DNA of 11,263 nt from Bacillota bacterium (GTDB lineage Bacteria > Bacillota_B > Desulfitobacteriia > Desulfitobacteriales > Desulfitobacteriaceae). Under the pieces are notes generated by a model, which was given only the letters and a program-made list of their open reading frames with translations, was not told the DNA's origin and ran no database searches. Every line of letters starts with the position of its first letter. Within the stretch, counting starts at the first letter, position 1. Shown piece after piece: positions 1-6,879 of the stretch. Where the stretch lies: the NCBI GenBank assembly GCA_021779415.1, contig JAJYAS010000045.1, positions 1-11,263 of the forward strand, given 5' to 3'. Made by a program: the position numbers and the translations under genes.

Positions 1-1487
1 TGCTCGTTATCAGGATATCTAAACTCATTAAGGTCTAAATGAATAAGCACTTCATCCGAAACAGGGTTTTGTTCAAAAAAAGGAATATCAATAATTATTT
101 GTTCTTTTTCTGGTGGTTGGTTAAAATTATAAATTCTACCTATTAAATGAATCATCATTCTTCCAGCTCGTCCTTTTATGTTACTATAGTCAAAATAATC
201 TATATGTATCCTATTACCTTTAATACTGTCAAAATATATTATATTTTTAGCATTGGTATTTACACCTTCAATAATTGTAGTAGTACAAAACAAAAAATTG
301 AGTTTATTTTCATTAAAGTATTTTATTATTGAAGATGTAATGTGCTTAGGCAACGCTCCATCATGAATGCCAATTTTATAATTTAGTGTTTTAATTAGTC
401 CCCAATTTTTGTCTACATTTTTTTTTATCCATTCTACTAAAGGTAGTGGCTCTATTTGCATATGACCGTTAGCCTTTAGATATTCACCAAATTTTTTTGA
501 TAAATATCTAACTCGTGTCGGAGATGAGCAAAATATAATTGTTTGTTCATTTTGAAGCCTTAAAAGAAGTTCAAAAAGTGTATTTTCTTTAAAAAGCTTT
601 TTTTCACCTCTTACCCCAAACATATTTTTATACGCTGAATAATAATCTTCTTCCTCATTTGCAACTAGAGAATACTGTGTTTTATAAAATTCCGCATTAA
701 AAAAATCTGTGAATCCATCTGAAATTCCCTCTATGTTAGGGCCTAATAGTAAAAATTTACAATTATGTTTAGTTAGTAATAAATGAAAAGCATTGTTCAA
801 TATATCTGATCGCTCATCATCTCTCTTAGCACTTAACTTATAAAATTCGTCCAAAACCATAAACTCTATTTGAGGAAAATTCTTATACTCCAATACTCTT
901 TCGGCCGTTAATAGAAATATATTCCCTTTGTCCGCGGATGCTGGTTGTGTTGTTTTAATTATTATTTTATAGTTGTTTTTGTATTTAGATAACTTTTTCC
1001 TAGTCTCATCCAATAAGGCCAATGTCGGTTGGATTACAACAATATTCTTATAGAGATTACTTGCAACAATTTCTTCAATAAGTAGACTTTTGCCAAAACT
1101 TGTGGGGGCACTTACAATCATGTTCTTTTGGGTTTCAAGTTTACTTAAAATCTCCTTTTGTTCTTCATGAAGAAATAATTCTGGTATATTATGGGATTTA
1201 AAATAACCTTTTCGTATTATAGAAGCTGTGTCTTTTAATTGTAAAATATCATTGTATTTTTCTAAATATGGGTAAAATCCTATTGATTCTATTATATCTA
1301 TCCAAATTTGTTTAGAATCCATATCAATTTTAGACCAATTGTCGAGTATATAAATAATAATTTTTTGTGCCTCAGCCTGCGTTTCTTTGGAATTAAGCAT
1401 GTTTAGGCATTTTTTTGCTAAAATGAAACTGCTATTTAAATTAATATGCTGCGAAATCTGGATTTCTTTTATTATGGTATCAATCAT
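1..1487 (-). CDS. hamB: HamB, DEAD/DEAH-like SF2 helicase of the Hachiman anti-phage system (C-terminus outside window)
   Basis: The minus frame is open from the ATG at 1487 to the left edge (495 full codons), so the C-terminal part is missing. Visible helicase motifs, numbered from this start: Walker A SAPTSFGKS (126-134), motif Ia around VVIQPTLALLDETR, a Walker B-type DEFYK (213-217), GPNI (249-252) where many SF2 enzymes have SAT, motif IV TIIFCSSPTRV (about 319), motif V TTTIIEGVN (402-410), and motif VI KGRAGRM with GRAGR at 439-443. This order fits a Ski2/DEAD-like SF2 ATPase. The start codon overlaps the hamA stop (ATGA, 1484-1487), so the two are translationally coupled. In characterised Hachiman systems HamB binds HamA, scans DNA, and releases the nuclease when it meets damaged or phage-altered DNA. 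The gene pair makes the assignment strong; the role in this host is inferred. Confidence 0.9.
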   Translation of the reverse strand, partial: MIDTIIKEIQISQHINLNSSFILAKKCLNMLNSKETQAEAQKIIIYILDNWSKIDMDSKQIWIDIIESIGFYPYLEKYNDILQLKDTASIIRKGYFKSHNIPELFLHEEQKEILSKLETQKNMIVSAPTSFGKSLLIEEIVASNLYKNIVVIQPTLALLDETRKKLSKYKNNYKIIIKTTQPASADKGNIFLLTAERVLEYKNFPQIEFMVLDEFYKLSAKRDDERSDILNNAFHLLLTKHNCKFLLLGPNIEGISDGFTDFFNAEFYKTQYSLVANEEEDYYSAYKNMFGVRGEKKLFKENTLFELLLRLQNEQTIIFCSSPTRVRYLSKKFGEYLKANGHMQIEPLPLVEWIKKNVDKNWGLIKTLNYKIGIHDGALPKHITSSIIKYFNENKLNFLFCTTTIIEGVNTNAKNIIYFDSIKGNRIHIDYFDYSNIKGRAGRMMIHLIGRIYNFNQPPEKEQIIIDIPFFEQNPVSDEVLIHLDLNEFRYPDNE

Positions 1488-2425
1488 ATGACGTCCCCCA
1501 AACTTTGTAACTTGCTTAAAATCCTGTGTAAGTTTACTACCAACTCTTTTTTTGATTGAATTGGAAACAAGAGGACAATTATATGAAGATTACTCTTTAA
1601 AGGATGGTCATTATTCTTATCAAAATATTTTTTAAGTTCTCTTACTTCTTTCTCGTAGTCATCAATAAAAGCTTGAATTTTTTCATCATTATGCTTTTTA
1701 AAATTGTCGCTTTCGTATGTACAAAGCAAAGGAATATAAATATTATTTAGCTGATCTCTTAAAGTAGTTGAACTATTCAATAAATCCAGCCAATAATCTT
1801 TCTGGGGAATATTGTCCAGTAAATGAACTTTTCTGGTGATGATTGCAAATTCACTATCTAGATATCCGTTTGTAAAATGCTCTTTAATGTCATCAATTAA
1901 AGCCGCGACTCCCTTTTTACCATCAGTGTATAATTTTGACTCGCCAAGCCATAAAGATTTAGTGTTTTCTTGAATATGTACTGAATCAAAGCCATGTACA
2001 GCGGTTCCAAAAGAGTCCCTAAAATAAATTTTTGATATTAATGGTATTGTTTCGTGGAAATCTCTTAACAATAAGTGAAGGATCAGCTCACCAAATTCGC
2101 CCCTGCGTAAAAACCTATCAGCAACACTTACATCTATTAACGGGTTATCTAGATACAAATCTCTAACTTTCTGAAACTCATCGATACTATATATAGCCTT
2201 TGCAGCATCTATTAAAGTTGAAACTATTTCTGTATTATCTGTTGTTTCTCCACAATGGTGTCCAAAAGCAAATTCCGGGATAACTTCAATTAACAATCTC
2301 ACCAAGTGGTTAATCCTATATACACTTTCCCCATTATTATTCAAGTCAAAACCCACAAAGTATGTACATAAATCTGCTTCTGAAATATGTTGAGTGATTA
2401 TTTTGTTTGCCCCAAAAAGTTTCAT
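1484..2425 (-). CDS. hamA: HamA, DUF1837 nuclease effector of the Hachiman system
   Basis: 313 aa from the ATG at 2425. The protein has the DUF1837 pattern: an N-terminal segment (CTYFVGFDL, then EFAFGHHCGE), RRGEFGELILHLLLRDF, GFDSVHI, and LWLGESKLYTDGKKG. The likely PD-(D/E)xK residues are E113 (or E110), D147, and E162-x-K164. In known Hachiman systems HamA is a DNase held inactive by HamB that clears DNA from the cell once triggered. I chose this start because GAGGGCGG (2430-2437) lies a few bases upstream and because the family similarity begins here. The same frame stays open to a TTG at 2485, which would add 20 residues (SWYYYVANI...), but no ribosome site precedes it. The gene overlaps hamB by four bases. 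It is clearly more AT-rich than the operon that starts at 2902, suggesting a different origin. Confidence 0.92.
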   Translation of the reverse strand: MKLFGANKIITQHISEADLCTYFVGFDLNNNGESVYRINHLVRLLIEVIPEFAFGHHCGETTDNTEIVSTLIDAAKAIYSIDEFQKVRDLYLDNPLIDVSVADRFLRRGEFGELILHLLLRDFHETIPLISKIYFRDSFGTAVHGFDSVHIQENTKSLWLGESKLYTDGKKGVAALIDDIKEHFTNGYLDSEFAIITRKVHLLDNIPQKDYWLDLLNSSTTLRDQLNNIYIPLLCTYESDNFKKHNDEKIQAFIDDYEKEVRELKKYFDKNNDHPLKSNLHIIVLLFPIQSKKELVVNLHRILSKLQSLGDVI

Positions 2426-2463
2426 TAAGCCGCCCTCTTTCAAACTCTGAGGATAAATATTTG

Positions 2464-2571
2464 CTACATAATAGTACCAAGACAATACACAATAGCTCGC
2501 ATTGGCAAACGTTCAGGGCGTTCGTCGAAATCCTCAGATAATTCATTTCTAATACTTTCCACATTCTTCAC
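2464..2571 (-). CDS. Possible 35-aa small protein or leader upstream of hamA
   Basis: A GTG at 2571 preceded at 6 nt by GGGAGG (2578-2583) opens a 35-codon frame ending in TAG at 2464-2466. The product begins VKNVESIRNELSEDFDE, continues RPERLPMRAIVYCLGTIM, and is acidic and then basic/hydrophobic. Its stop lies 38 nt before the hamA ATG, in a different frame, so it cannot be a hamA extension without frameshifting. The Shine-Dalgarno match is better than that of hamA itself. It could be a coupling leader, a small accessory protein, or the truncated head of a lost gene. I do not recognise the family. Support is one good ribosome site plus a protein-like composition, so confidence is modest. 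A longer alternative frame over 2346-2564 has no such site. Confidence 0.4.
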   Translation of the reverse strand: MKNVESIRNELSEDFDERPERLPMRAIVYCLGTIM

Positions 2572-2901
2572 ACAATTCCTCCCAAGAAATCATAAATAAT
2601 CCAAGAAAGGACAAATAAAGCTAGACCGTCAAAAGAACGGCCTGGCAGATAACTAAAATATCGGACCTATACACATATCCCTACATAACAGTTTGGCGTG
2701 ACCCCACCCTGACGGGTTTTTATGTCGGTAGAATACCCAGTTACCCCAACATAATGTCTTTCCCCCTTGCTCTCATATCTAACTCCTCATTGTATTAATT
2801 CTTTATTCCAGCACCTAATATGACGAAAATTCTGGTTATTGCAGGATTTTCCAAGATGCATGGGGAATATTGGATAGATATCGAGGAGAGGATAGTGCTT
2901 C
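2572..2901. other. Divergent intergenic region between Hachiman and the plus-strand operon
   Basis: 330 bases with no supported gene. They should hold the promoters of both divergent operons, but I find no convincing -35/-10 pair on either strand. Two weak hairpins are visible. One is GACCGT (2624-2629) with ACGGCC (2637-2642), separated by 7 nt, one mismatch on the plus strand (a G-U pair on the minus). The other is ACCC-TGAC-GGGT (2706-2717) followed by five Ts on the plus strand, terminator-like but with only four stem pairs. A minus-strand frame stays open over about 2665-2775 but has no start or family resemblance that I can see. Confidence 0.5.
2883..2891 (+). promoter_or_regulatory. 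Ribosome binding site of the 427-aa gene
   Basis: GAGGAGAGG lies 10 nt before the ATG at 2902 and decides this start. It is one of the strongest Shine-Dalgarno matches in the window. Confidence 0.7.
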
Positions 2902-4185
2902 ATGGATAAGTTAACCAAGGGAACATGGATAGTAAATACAATTAAACATCTTTCAGATGTACGGCAGGATACTCTTGAACTAGATCTTTTTGGCGCGACT
3001 GAACAAGCCGGGAAGGCTGGTCTTCTGCTCTCACGTTTGGCAAGCGATCAACAGGAAATAGTAGATTTCGGAAAACTCCGGGTATATGCACGACAGTCAA
3101 GTATCAGTCCTGCCGAAATCAAATCCTATCTAAATTATCTCCGTGGAGAAGGAAAAGTAGACTTTATTACTGACGAACAAGGCAATGTAAAAGAAACTGA
3201 AATCTACTGTTTTTCTAGCAAAGATGCAATAGAAACAGCCTCACAACTATATGAGAAATTTGAGCCTACACCAGTCGAAAATGCAAGTATCGTTGGCTTA
3301 CAAGCAACTTTCGAATTACCAAGGTTCTCGACTGAATTTTTAGAAGTACTAACTCAACAAGGAATTGCGGAAAGCGTGGCTAAGGACACGTTATCATTAC
3401 AACGAACCTTCGGCTTAGTAAAAATTAGCAAATATGACGAAGAGATTATTTATAACGAATATGCTTTTTCAGGCGACCCAAGTTCAATACCAAAAGCTCT
3501 AGCTGGTCTTTCAAATACAGACAGAGACATGGTCTCCGAAGTTCAACACCTTGTGATGGATAATCCCGGATTTTTATTGGAGGCTATTCCGAAGCATATA
3601 AAGCCTGAAATTATTTCCATCATGGAAGGTATTGGCCTGGTCGATGGTATTACTGTCAAATCTCTCGCTGGTGAAGCAACTTTCCTTACCGTTCCACAAC
3701 TTAAAGGCCAGGGACTTGGCAGTTTTTCATTATCTGAAGACGTGTTCCATAAAGCCAAAATACTGTTAAGCAGCCTAAGGTTTGGTCAAGCTAAATCCTC
3801 TTATGGTAGGGGTTCTATTTCCTCATCGGATAAGATGTTTAACATAGTAAACAAACTTCTAAGAAAAGAATGGGTAGGTCCTTGTACTGCAATTGGTCAG
3901 GACTATCAACTCTTAGAATTGGATGGCGTCATTCAGACAACCCCAGCAGAACAAGGTATGTATTATATGTTGCTCAGACAGCAGGAGGTCGGCCACCTTG
4001 TCAAGCAGATACTGACAATGAATAAAGTATTTCAGGTAGACCCCTCCATAGATGTTTCCTTGAGTCAACAGCCAACCGGCTGTACCATCCCAGAAGTTAG
4101 GAAAAAGGAAATCGAAGCTAAGACAACAGAACCGATAATCAGATTGAGAAGCAAAATGTTACAAGCAATAAGGACGGGTAGGTAA
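2902..4185 (+). CDS. Unrecognised 427-aa protein with winged-helix-like segments, partner of the nuclease gene at 4191
   Basis: I do not recognise this family. The N-terminal part (residues about 50-105) reads as a winged helix: helix IVDFGKLRVYARQ, turn, SISPAEIKSYLNYLRGEGKV as a recognition-helix-like stretch, then a beta wing containing DEQGNVKETEIY. Similar helix-helix-strand patterns ending in a short hydrophobic strand appear near 145-190 (EFLEVLTQQGIAESVAKDTL...GLVKI), 225-265 (PKHIKPEIISIMEGIGLVDGI) and 280-340 (HKAKILLSSLRFGQA...KMFNIVNKLL), so the protein may be a string of wHTH-type modules. No signal peptide, membrane segment, nucleotide-binding loop or nuclease motif is seen. It ends 5 nt before the next gene, so the pair is almost certainly co-transcribed. 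A DNA-recognition subunit for that nuclease is the simplest guess; an autoregulator is the alternative. Composition is less AT-rich than hamAB. Confidence 0.8.
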   Translation: MDKLTKGTWIVNTIKHLSDVRQDTLELDLFGATEQAGKAGLLLSRLASDQQEIVDFGKLRVYARQSSISPAEIKSYLNYLRGEGKVDFITDEQGNVKETEIYCFSSKDAIETASQLYEKFEPTPVENASIVGLQATFELPRFSTEFLEVLTQQGIAESVAKDTLSLQRTFGLVKISKYDEEIIYNEYAFSGDPSSIPKALAGLSNTDRDMVSEVQHLVMDNPGFLLEAIPKHIKPEIISIMEGIGLVDGITVKSLAGEATFLTVPQLKGQGLGSFSLSEDVFHKAKILLSSLRFGQAKSSYGRGSISSSDKMFNIVNKLLRKEWVGPCTAIGQDYQLLELDGVIQTTPAEQGMYYMLLRQQEVGHLVKQILTMNKVFQVDPSIDVSLSQQPTGCTIPEVRKKEIEAKTTEPIIRLRSKMLQAIRTGR

Positions 4186-4190
4186 ACCAA

Positions 4191-5351
4191 ATGCCTAATG
4201 ACAAAAAACCGATTGTTCAAATACCTGTTGATAAAGGAGATTACCTTGAATATCGTATTTCAGGCGTCTTTCAGAGTCAGGGTTACTTAACTAGGAGAGC
4301 TATTCCTCTTAAACAAGCAGGTAACAAACAAGACGCAACTGATATTGACGTATTAGGGATAATTTTTACGGCCCCTTTCCAAGGTCATCGAATAATATGT
4401 GATTGTAAAAATAAATCAAAACCCAAACCATTTGAGAGAGTTTTCTGGGCAAAAGGGCTCGGATCATTTATTAATGCGTCTGAAGTATATGTTGCTCTTC
4501 CTAAAGCGTCATGGGATTTCATACAGTTCGCGAATCAAGGGGCAGTACGTATACTAACAAATGATCTACTAAATAATTACTCTAAAAATCCTATGGGCCA
4601 ATATGGTTTGGCAGATCATACACATTACGGAGATTTTTTTGATACTCTAAGAAAAACAGTTGGCTCTAATAAAGAAGCTCAAGATTGCTTATTACGTACG
4701 AAACAATTATTCCTTTCCGAAAATCCTTATGTTTCACTTAACGAAGCAATGGATATGCTTTCAGAGATATCTAATAAACACCTAGTAGCCTATCAAGGTG
4801 ATCGGGAAAAAGAGTTTTGGAAATATATCATTTGTGAGCTAACTGTAAATGTGGCCATCCAAGTTTTATGGATTTGTTCGGATACCCTCTGTTTCTCTTC
4901 AGATGCCAGGCGCAATCACATAAGAGAGCGTTTAACCTATGGAGAATATACTCCAAAAGTACTTCATTCTATCTTAAATACTGCCAAAGAAATGGCAAAT
5001 GAGATAATAAGAAGTAAAGTTCCTGCAGATCATCTACCTTCCCAAAACATCGTTGATTTTGGAACAATTGATCCTCCGGATTATACTGAAGACGTAATTG
5101 GTCTGGTTGAAAGAGCGCTATCAAACCCCGATTGGTATATTCGCACGCCACAATTATTGGATTATTTACTTTTTGAACAAGGACTTAAGGGCAAGGAATT
5201 CTCAGATTCGGCTTTTCGTTCTATGTTTCGTTACGGTTGGGCAGACGAAAATCTGAAAGCTGCGAGGAATATATTGTCATTTATCAGAGACAAAATTGGT
5301 CTGAATTGGACAACAATTTGGCCTAAGTCAGAAGGAGATAACGGTTTATAA
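4191..5351 (+). CDS. PD-(D/E)xK (Mrr-like) nuclease-domain protein, second gene of the two-gene operon
   Basis: 386 aa. Residues about 15-125 carry a restriction-endonuclease-fold core: E20 in DYLEYRISGVFQSQGY, then DATDIDVLGI with D51/D53, then strand RIICDCKNK with D71-C72-K73, followed by a helix (FERVFWAKGLGSF) and a strand (SEVYVALPK). The order helix-Glu, D-x-D-x-LG, (D/E)-x-K matches Mrr/Holliday-resolvase-type nucleases that cut DNA. The proximal acid is Asp rather than the commoner Glu; the fold allows either. The rest (about 130-386) is helical and I do not recognise it; it may sense the target or bind the partner. The ATG follows the upstream stop by 5 nt, with GGTAGG overlapping that stop as a possible ribosome site. 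Together the pair looks like a compact recognition-plus-cleavage defence module. The nuclease fold is well supported by motif; substrate and role are inference. Confidence 0.82.
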   Translation: MPNDKKPIVQIPVDKGDYLEYRISGVFQSQGYLTRRAIPLKQAGNKQDATDIDVLGIIFTAPFQGHRIICDCKNKSKPKPFERVFWAKGLGSFINASEVYVALPKASWDFIQFANQGAVRILTNDLLNNYSKNPMGQYGLADHTHYGDFFDTLRKTVGSNKEAQDCLLRTKQLFLSENPYVSLNEAMDMLSEISNKHLVAYQGDREKEFWKYIICELTVNVAIQVLWICSDTLCFSSDARRNHIRERLTYGEYTPKVLHSILNTAKEMANEIIRSKVPADHLPSQNIVDFGTIDPPDYTEDVIGLVERALSNPDWYIRTPQLLDYLLFEQGLKGKEFSDSAFRSMFRYGWADENLKAARNILSFIRDKIGLNWTTIWPKSEGDNGL

Positions 5352-5460
5352 AAGGAGCCAGAGTGTTTGGCATACTGGTACACCCCCTATTTCCAGGCCA
5401 TTCTAGGTAAGAAAAGGGCGTAAATAATCTTGTGTAACTTTACTCCACTATCTCCCCCAT

Positions 5461-5593
5461 CCTCAACCCACTCTTCAACTCAAAAACAAAATGCGTTGGT
5501 GTGAGAATTTCTGATCTTCTCAACCAACGCATTAAATATTTCTTCATCAAATTCTACAAGTAGTAGTGAATCCGTGCTGTTTATCGTCTCTAA
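5461..5593. repeat. Direct repeat, copy 1 (recombinase tail)
   Basis: This stretch matches 6892-7013 in the same orientation. The first ~43 bases and a block of about 37 bases after the hairpin (from TTCTCAACCAACGC) are nearly identical. Copy 2 lacks about 8 bases in the hairpin loop, and the end near 5580-5593 is also similar (CTGCTGTTTAT...GTCTCTA in copy 2). The two copies bracket the HEPN gene. Confidence 0.85.
5490..5533 (-). other. Strong hairpin within recombinase relic, terminator-like on the minus strand
   Basis: AATGCGTTGGT plus TGAGAA (5490-5507, with G5501 bulged) pairs with TTCTCA plus ACCAACGCATT (5517-5533): 17 pairs around a 9-nt loop. Reading the minus strand, the stem is followed by a T-rich run (TTGTTTTTGAG), as in an intrinsic terminator. 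Copy 2 keeps the outer stem at 6921-6956 with one mismatch. The sequence was once recombinase coding DNA, so it may be a coincidence of codons. Confidence 0.5.
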
Positions 5594-5604
5594 GAGTTAC
5601 AACT

Positions 5605-5654
5605 GGGCATGTACATCCCTCTCTTAATATACGATCTTATGTGATGGTATGCCC
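5605..5654. repeat. Imperfect inverted repeat beside the recombinase scar
   Basis: GGGCATGTACATC (5605-5617) pairs with GATGGTATGCCC (5643-5654): ten Watson-Crick and two G-U pairs, with one bulged A and a 25-nt loop. It starts about 12 bases beyond the end of the recombinase relic. It could be a decayed element end, a small structured RNA or a regulator site; the sequence does not decide. Confidence 0.4.
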
Positions 5655-5932
5655 AGGCTAGCATTTATCCATGCCCCAAGGTTTAGACGTGACCGAATAG
5701 CAAAAACCCGAAACACTATAGTAAAATCGACGCAAACGAGAAAAAAGGACTTTAGCATTTCAGATTAAAACACGCTAAATGAGCCAGAAAAGTGGAAAAT
5801 ACAAACAGGTAATCGGCAGTCAGAGAGGAATTTGGACTAAAACGGAGAATCTAGTCTTAATGAGCTTTACTAAATGTGGGTTATCGGGCTCACTGAAATG
5901 AAACTCAAGATTATATACTACATGATAGCTTT

Positions 5933-6862
5933 GTGAGTCTAGACAGTGGGGTAACTATAGAAAGGTTTGATATTTTTATGGAATTTGATAGATGGTTATC
6001 GGAGGATAGCTATACACACGCATATCGGTTATTTAACAAACACCATACCTTGATGAACTCTATTTATTGGTCATATGCACCAGTTTTTGCTTATACGCAG
6101 TCGCTATATTCTACTGAAAAAGGAAACGGTGTTGAAAGATCTACTCATCAGATGTTTAATCTTAAAGGTTTAGACTCAGATAGAGTTCCGCATAGACTGG
6201 GGGACTGGAGCAAAAGTTTAAAGGAATTTGATAATTGGACTAGACTTAATGCGTTGGTCTCTTTAAGTGCGTATTTCGAAATATATCTTAGTTCAGTAGT
6301 GTCTTTAGCAATTGAATCAGATTTAGGCCTCTTATATTCGGTTCCACGCTTAATTGATGGAGTAAAAATAATCAAATATGGCAATGAAGAAAATTATTCT
6401 TTTTTTGATAAGTCTCAGGGAATAACCAAAGGCGAATGGTCAAAAAGGAGAAGTAATTTTGTTGCTCTTTTTGGAAGCGCTCCTGACGAACTTACTAAGC
6501 ACGAAGGGACTCTTGAAAACATCAGGAAAATAAGAAACAATATGGCACACGCGTTTGGTAGAGATATTGATATTTCTAGATCTAGAAAAACGATTAGTAT
6601 TCTCGAAATGGATAGGGTTTCAATTAAACGGTTACAAGAATACATGGGTATAATAAGAGAAGTGGCACGTGCGGTCGACAATCAACTGTTGCGAAATCAT
6701 ATAGGACAATTTGAAACACTTTATTTCTATCACCAAGTTAAAAATGGCCTTAACAACAGTAATAAGTTAAAAGATTTTAAGAAAAAACTCAATTCATTAT
6801 TGGTTAAAAATAAAAGTATAAAATATTGTAAAGACCTTATAGAATTTTATGATAATCTATAG
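5933..6862 (+). CDS. HEPN-domain protein (RiboL-PSP-HEPN type), putative RNase effector
   Basis: 309 aa. The central helices (NWTRLNALVSLSAYFEIYL at 101-119, then SVVSLAIESD) and LENIRKIRNNMAHAFGRDI at 194-212 match the RiboL-PSP-HEPN family seen in defence loci. The R-x4-H motif is R201-NNMA-H206; in active HEPN proteins these residues cut RNA. The C-terminal third is helical and Lys-rich, with no recognised domain. There is no membrane segment and no partner gene nearby: minimal nucleotidyltransferase or other antitoxin candidates are absent. The start is uncertain. GTG 5933 gives the longest product but has no Shine-Dalgarno; ATG 5978 (residue 16) has AGAAAGG 12 nt upstream and may be the true start. 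The gene is bracketed by two copies of a recombinase tail, which suggests it came in as cargo. The HEPN call is good; RNase activity is inferred. Confidence 0.8.
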   Translation: MSLDSGVTIERFDIFMEFDRWLSEDSYTHAYRLFNKHHTLMNSIYWSYAPVFAYTQSLYSTEKGNGVERSTHQMFNLKGLDSDRVPHRLGDWSKSLKEFDNWTRLNALVSLSAYFEIYLSSVVSLAIESDLGLLYSVPRLIDGVKIIKYGNEENYSFFDKSQGITKGEWSKRRSNFVALFGSAPDELTKHEGTLENIRKIRNNMAHAFGRDIDISRSRKTISILEMDRVSIKRLQEYMGIIREVARAVDNQLLRNHIGQFETLYFYHQVKNGLNNSNKLKDFKKKLNSLLVKNKSIKYCKDLIEFYDNL

Positions 6863-6879
6863 TTCACTTCCCTATTCCT

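Larger units (their letters stand above)
5440..5593 (-). pseudogene. Remnant of a large serine recombinase C-terminus, copy 1
   Basis: Read on the minus strand, this is the last ~50 codons of a serine site-specific recombinase. LETINSTDSLLL, VEFDEEIFNALVEKI, then after a one-base shift EILTPTHFVFELKSGL, RMGEIVE and TAA (5440-5442). Dropping one A near 5510 restores a continuous frame. The patterns FNALVEKI and THFVFELKSG are typical of the C-terminal end of Bacillota large serine recombinases, which integrate and excise elements. An in-frame stop just upstream ends the similarity, and nothing of the catalytic N-terminal domain is left. It is a dead relic marking a former element end. A second copy lies at 6880-7031. 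The family call rests on remembered family sequence, so a search should confirm it. Confidence 0.7.
5352..5932. other. Gene-free zone with a recombinase scar and hairpins
   Basis: 581 bases between the nuclease gene and the HEPN gene. The first part holds the recombinase remnant at 5440-5593. The rest (5594-5932) holds the inverted repeat 5605-5654 and a smaller one, TTTAGC (5752-5757) with GCTAAA 17 nt later. An 11-mer GGTTTAGACGT (5680-5690) recurs inverted at 7162-7172. A 12-codon frame (ATG 5898 to TGA 5936) overlaps the GTG start of the HEPN gene but has no ribosome site. I see no full gene. Confidence 0.55.

Noticed and set aside
147..332. Plus-strand 61-codon frame near the left edge
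   Set aside because: It is antisense to hamB over its motif V-VI region and has no ribosome site.
2346..2564. Minus-strand 72-codon frame starting MWKVLEMNYL and overlapping the start of hamA
   Set aside because: It has no ribosome site and overlaps hamA in another frame. The 35-codon frame at 2464-2571 explains the good GGGAGG site better.
2706..2721. ACCC-TGAC-GGGT followed by five Ts as an intrinsic terminator
   Set aside because: The stem has only four pairs and no plus-strand gene ends upstream of it, so I mention it only within the intergenic entry.
6148..6681. Two minus-strand frames inside the HEPN gene (6148-6384, 6415-6681)
   Set aside because: They are antisense shadows of a gene with recognisable HEPN motifs and have no ribosome sites. 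They were considered as an antitoxin for the HEPN effector but have no support.
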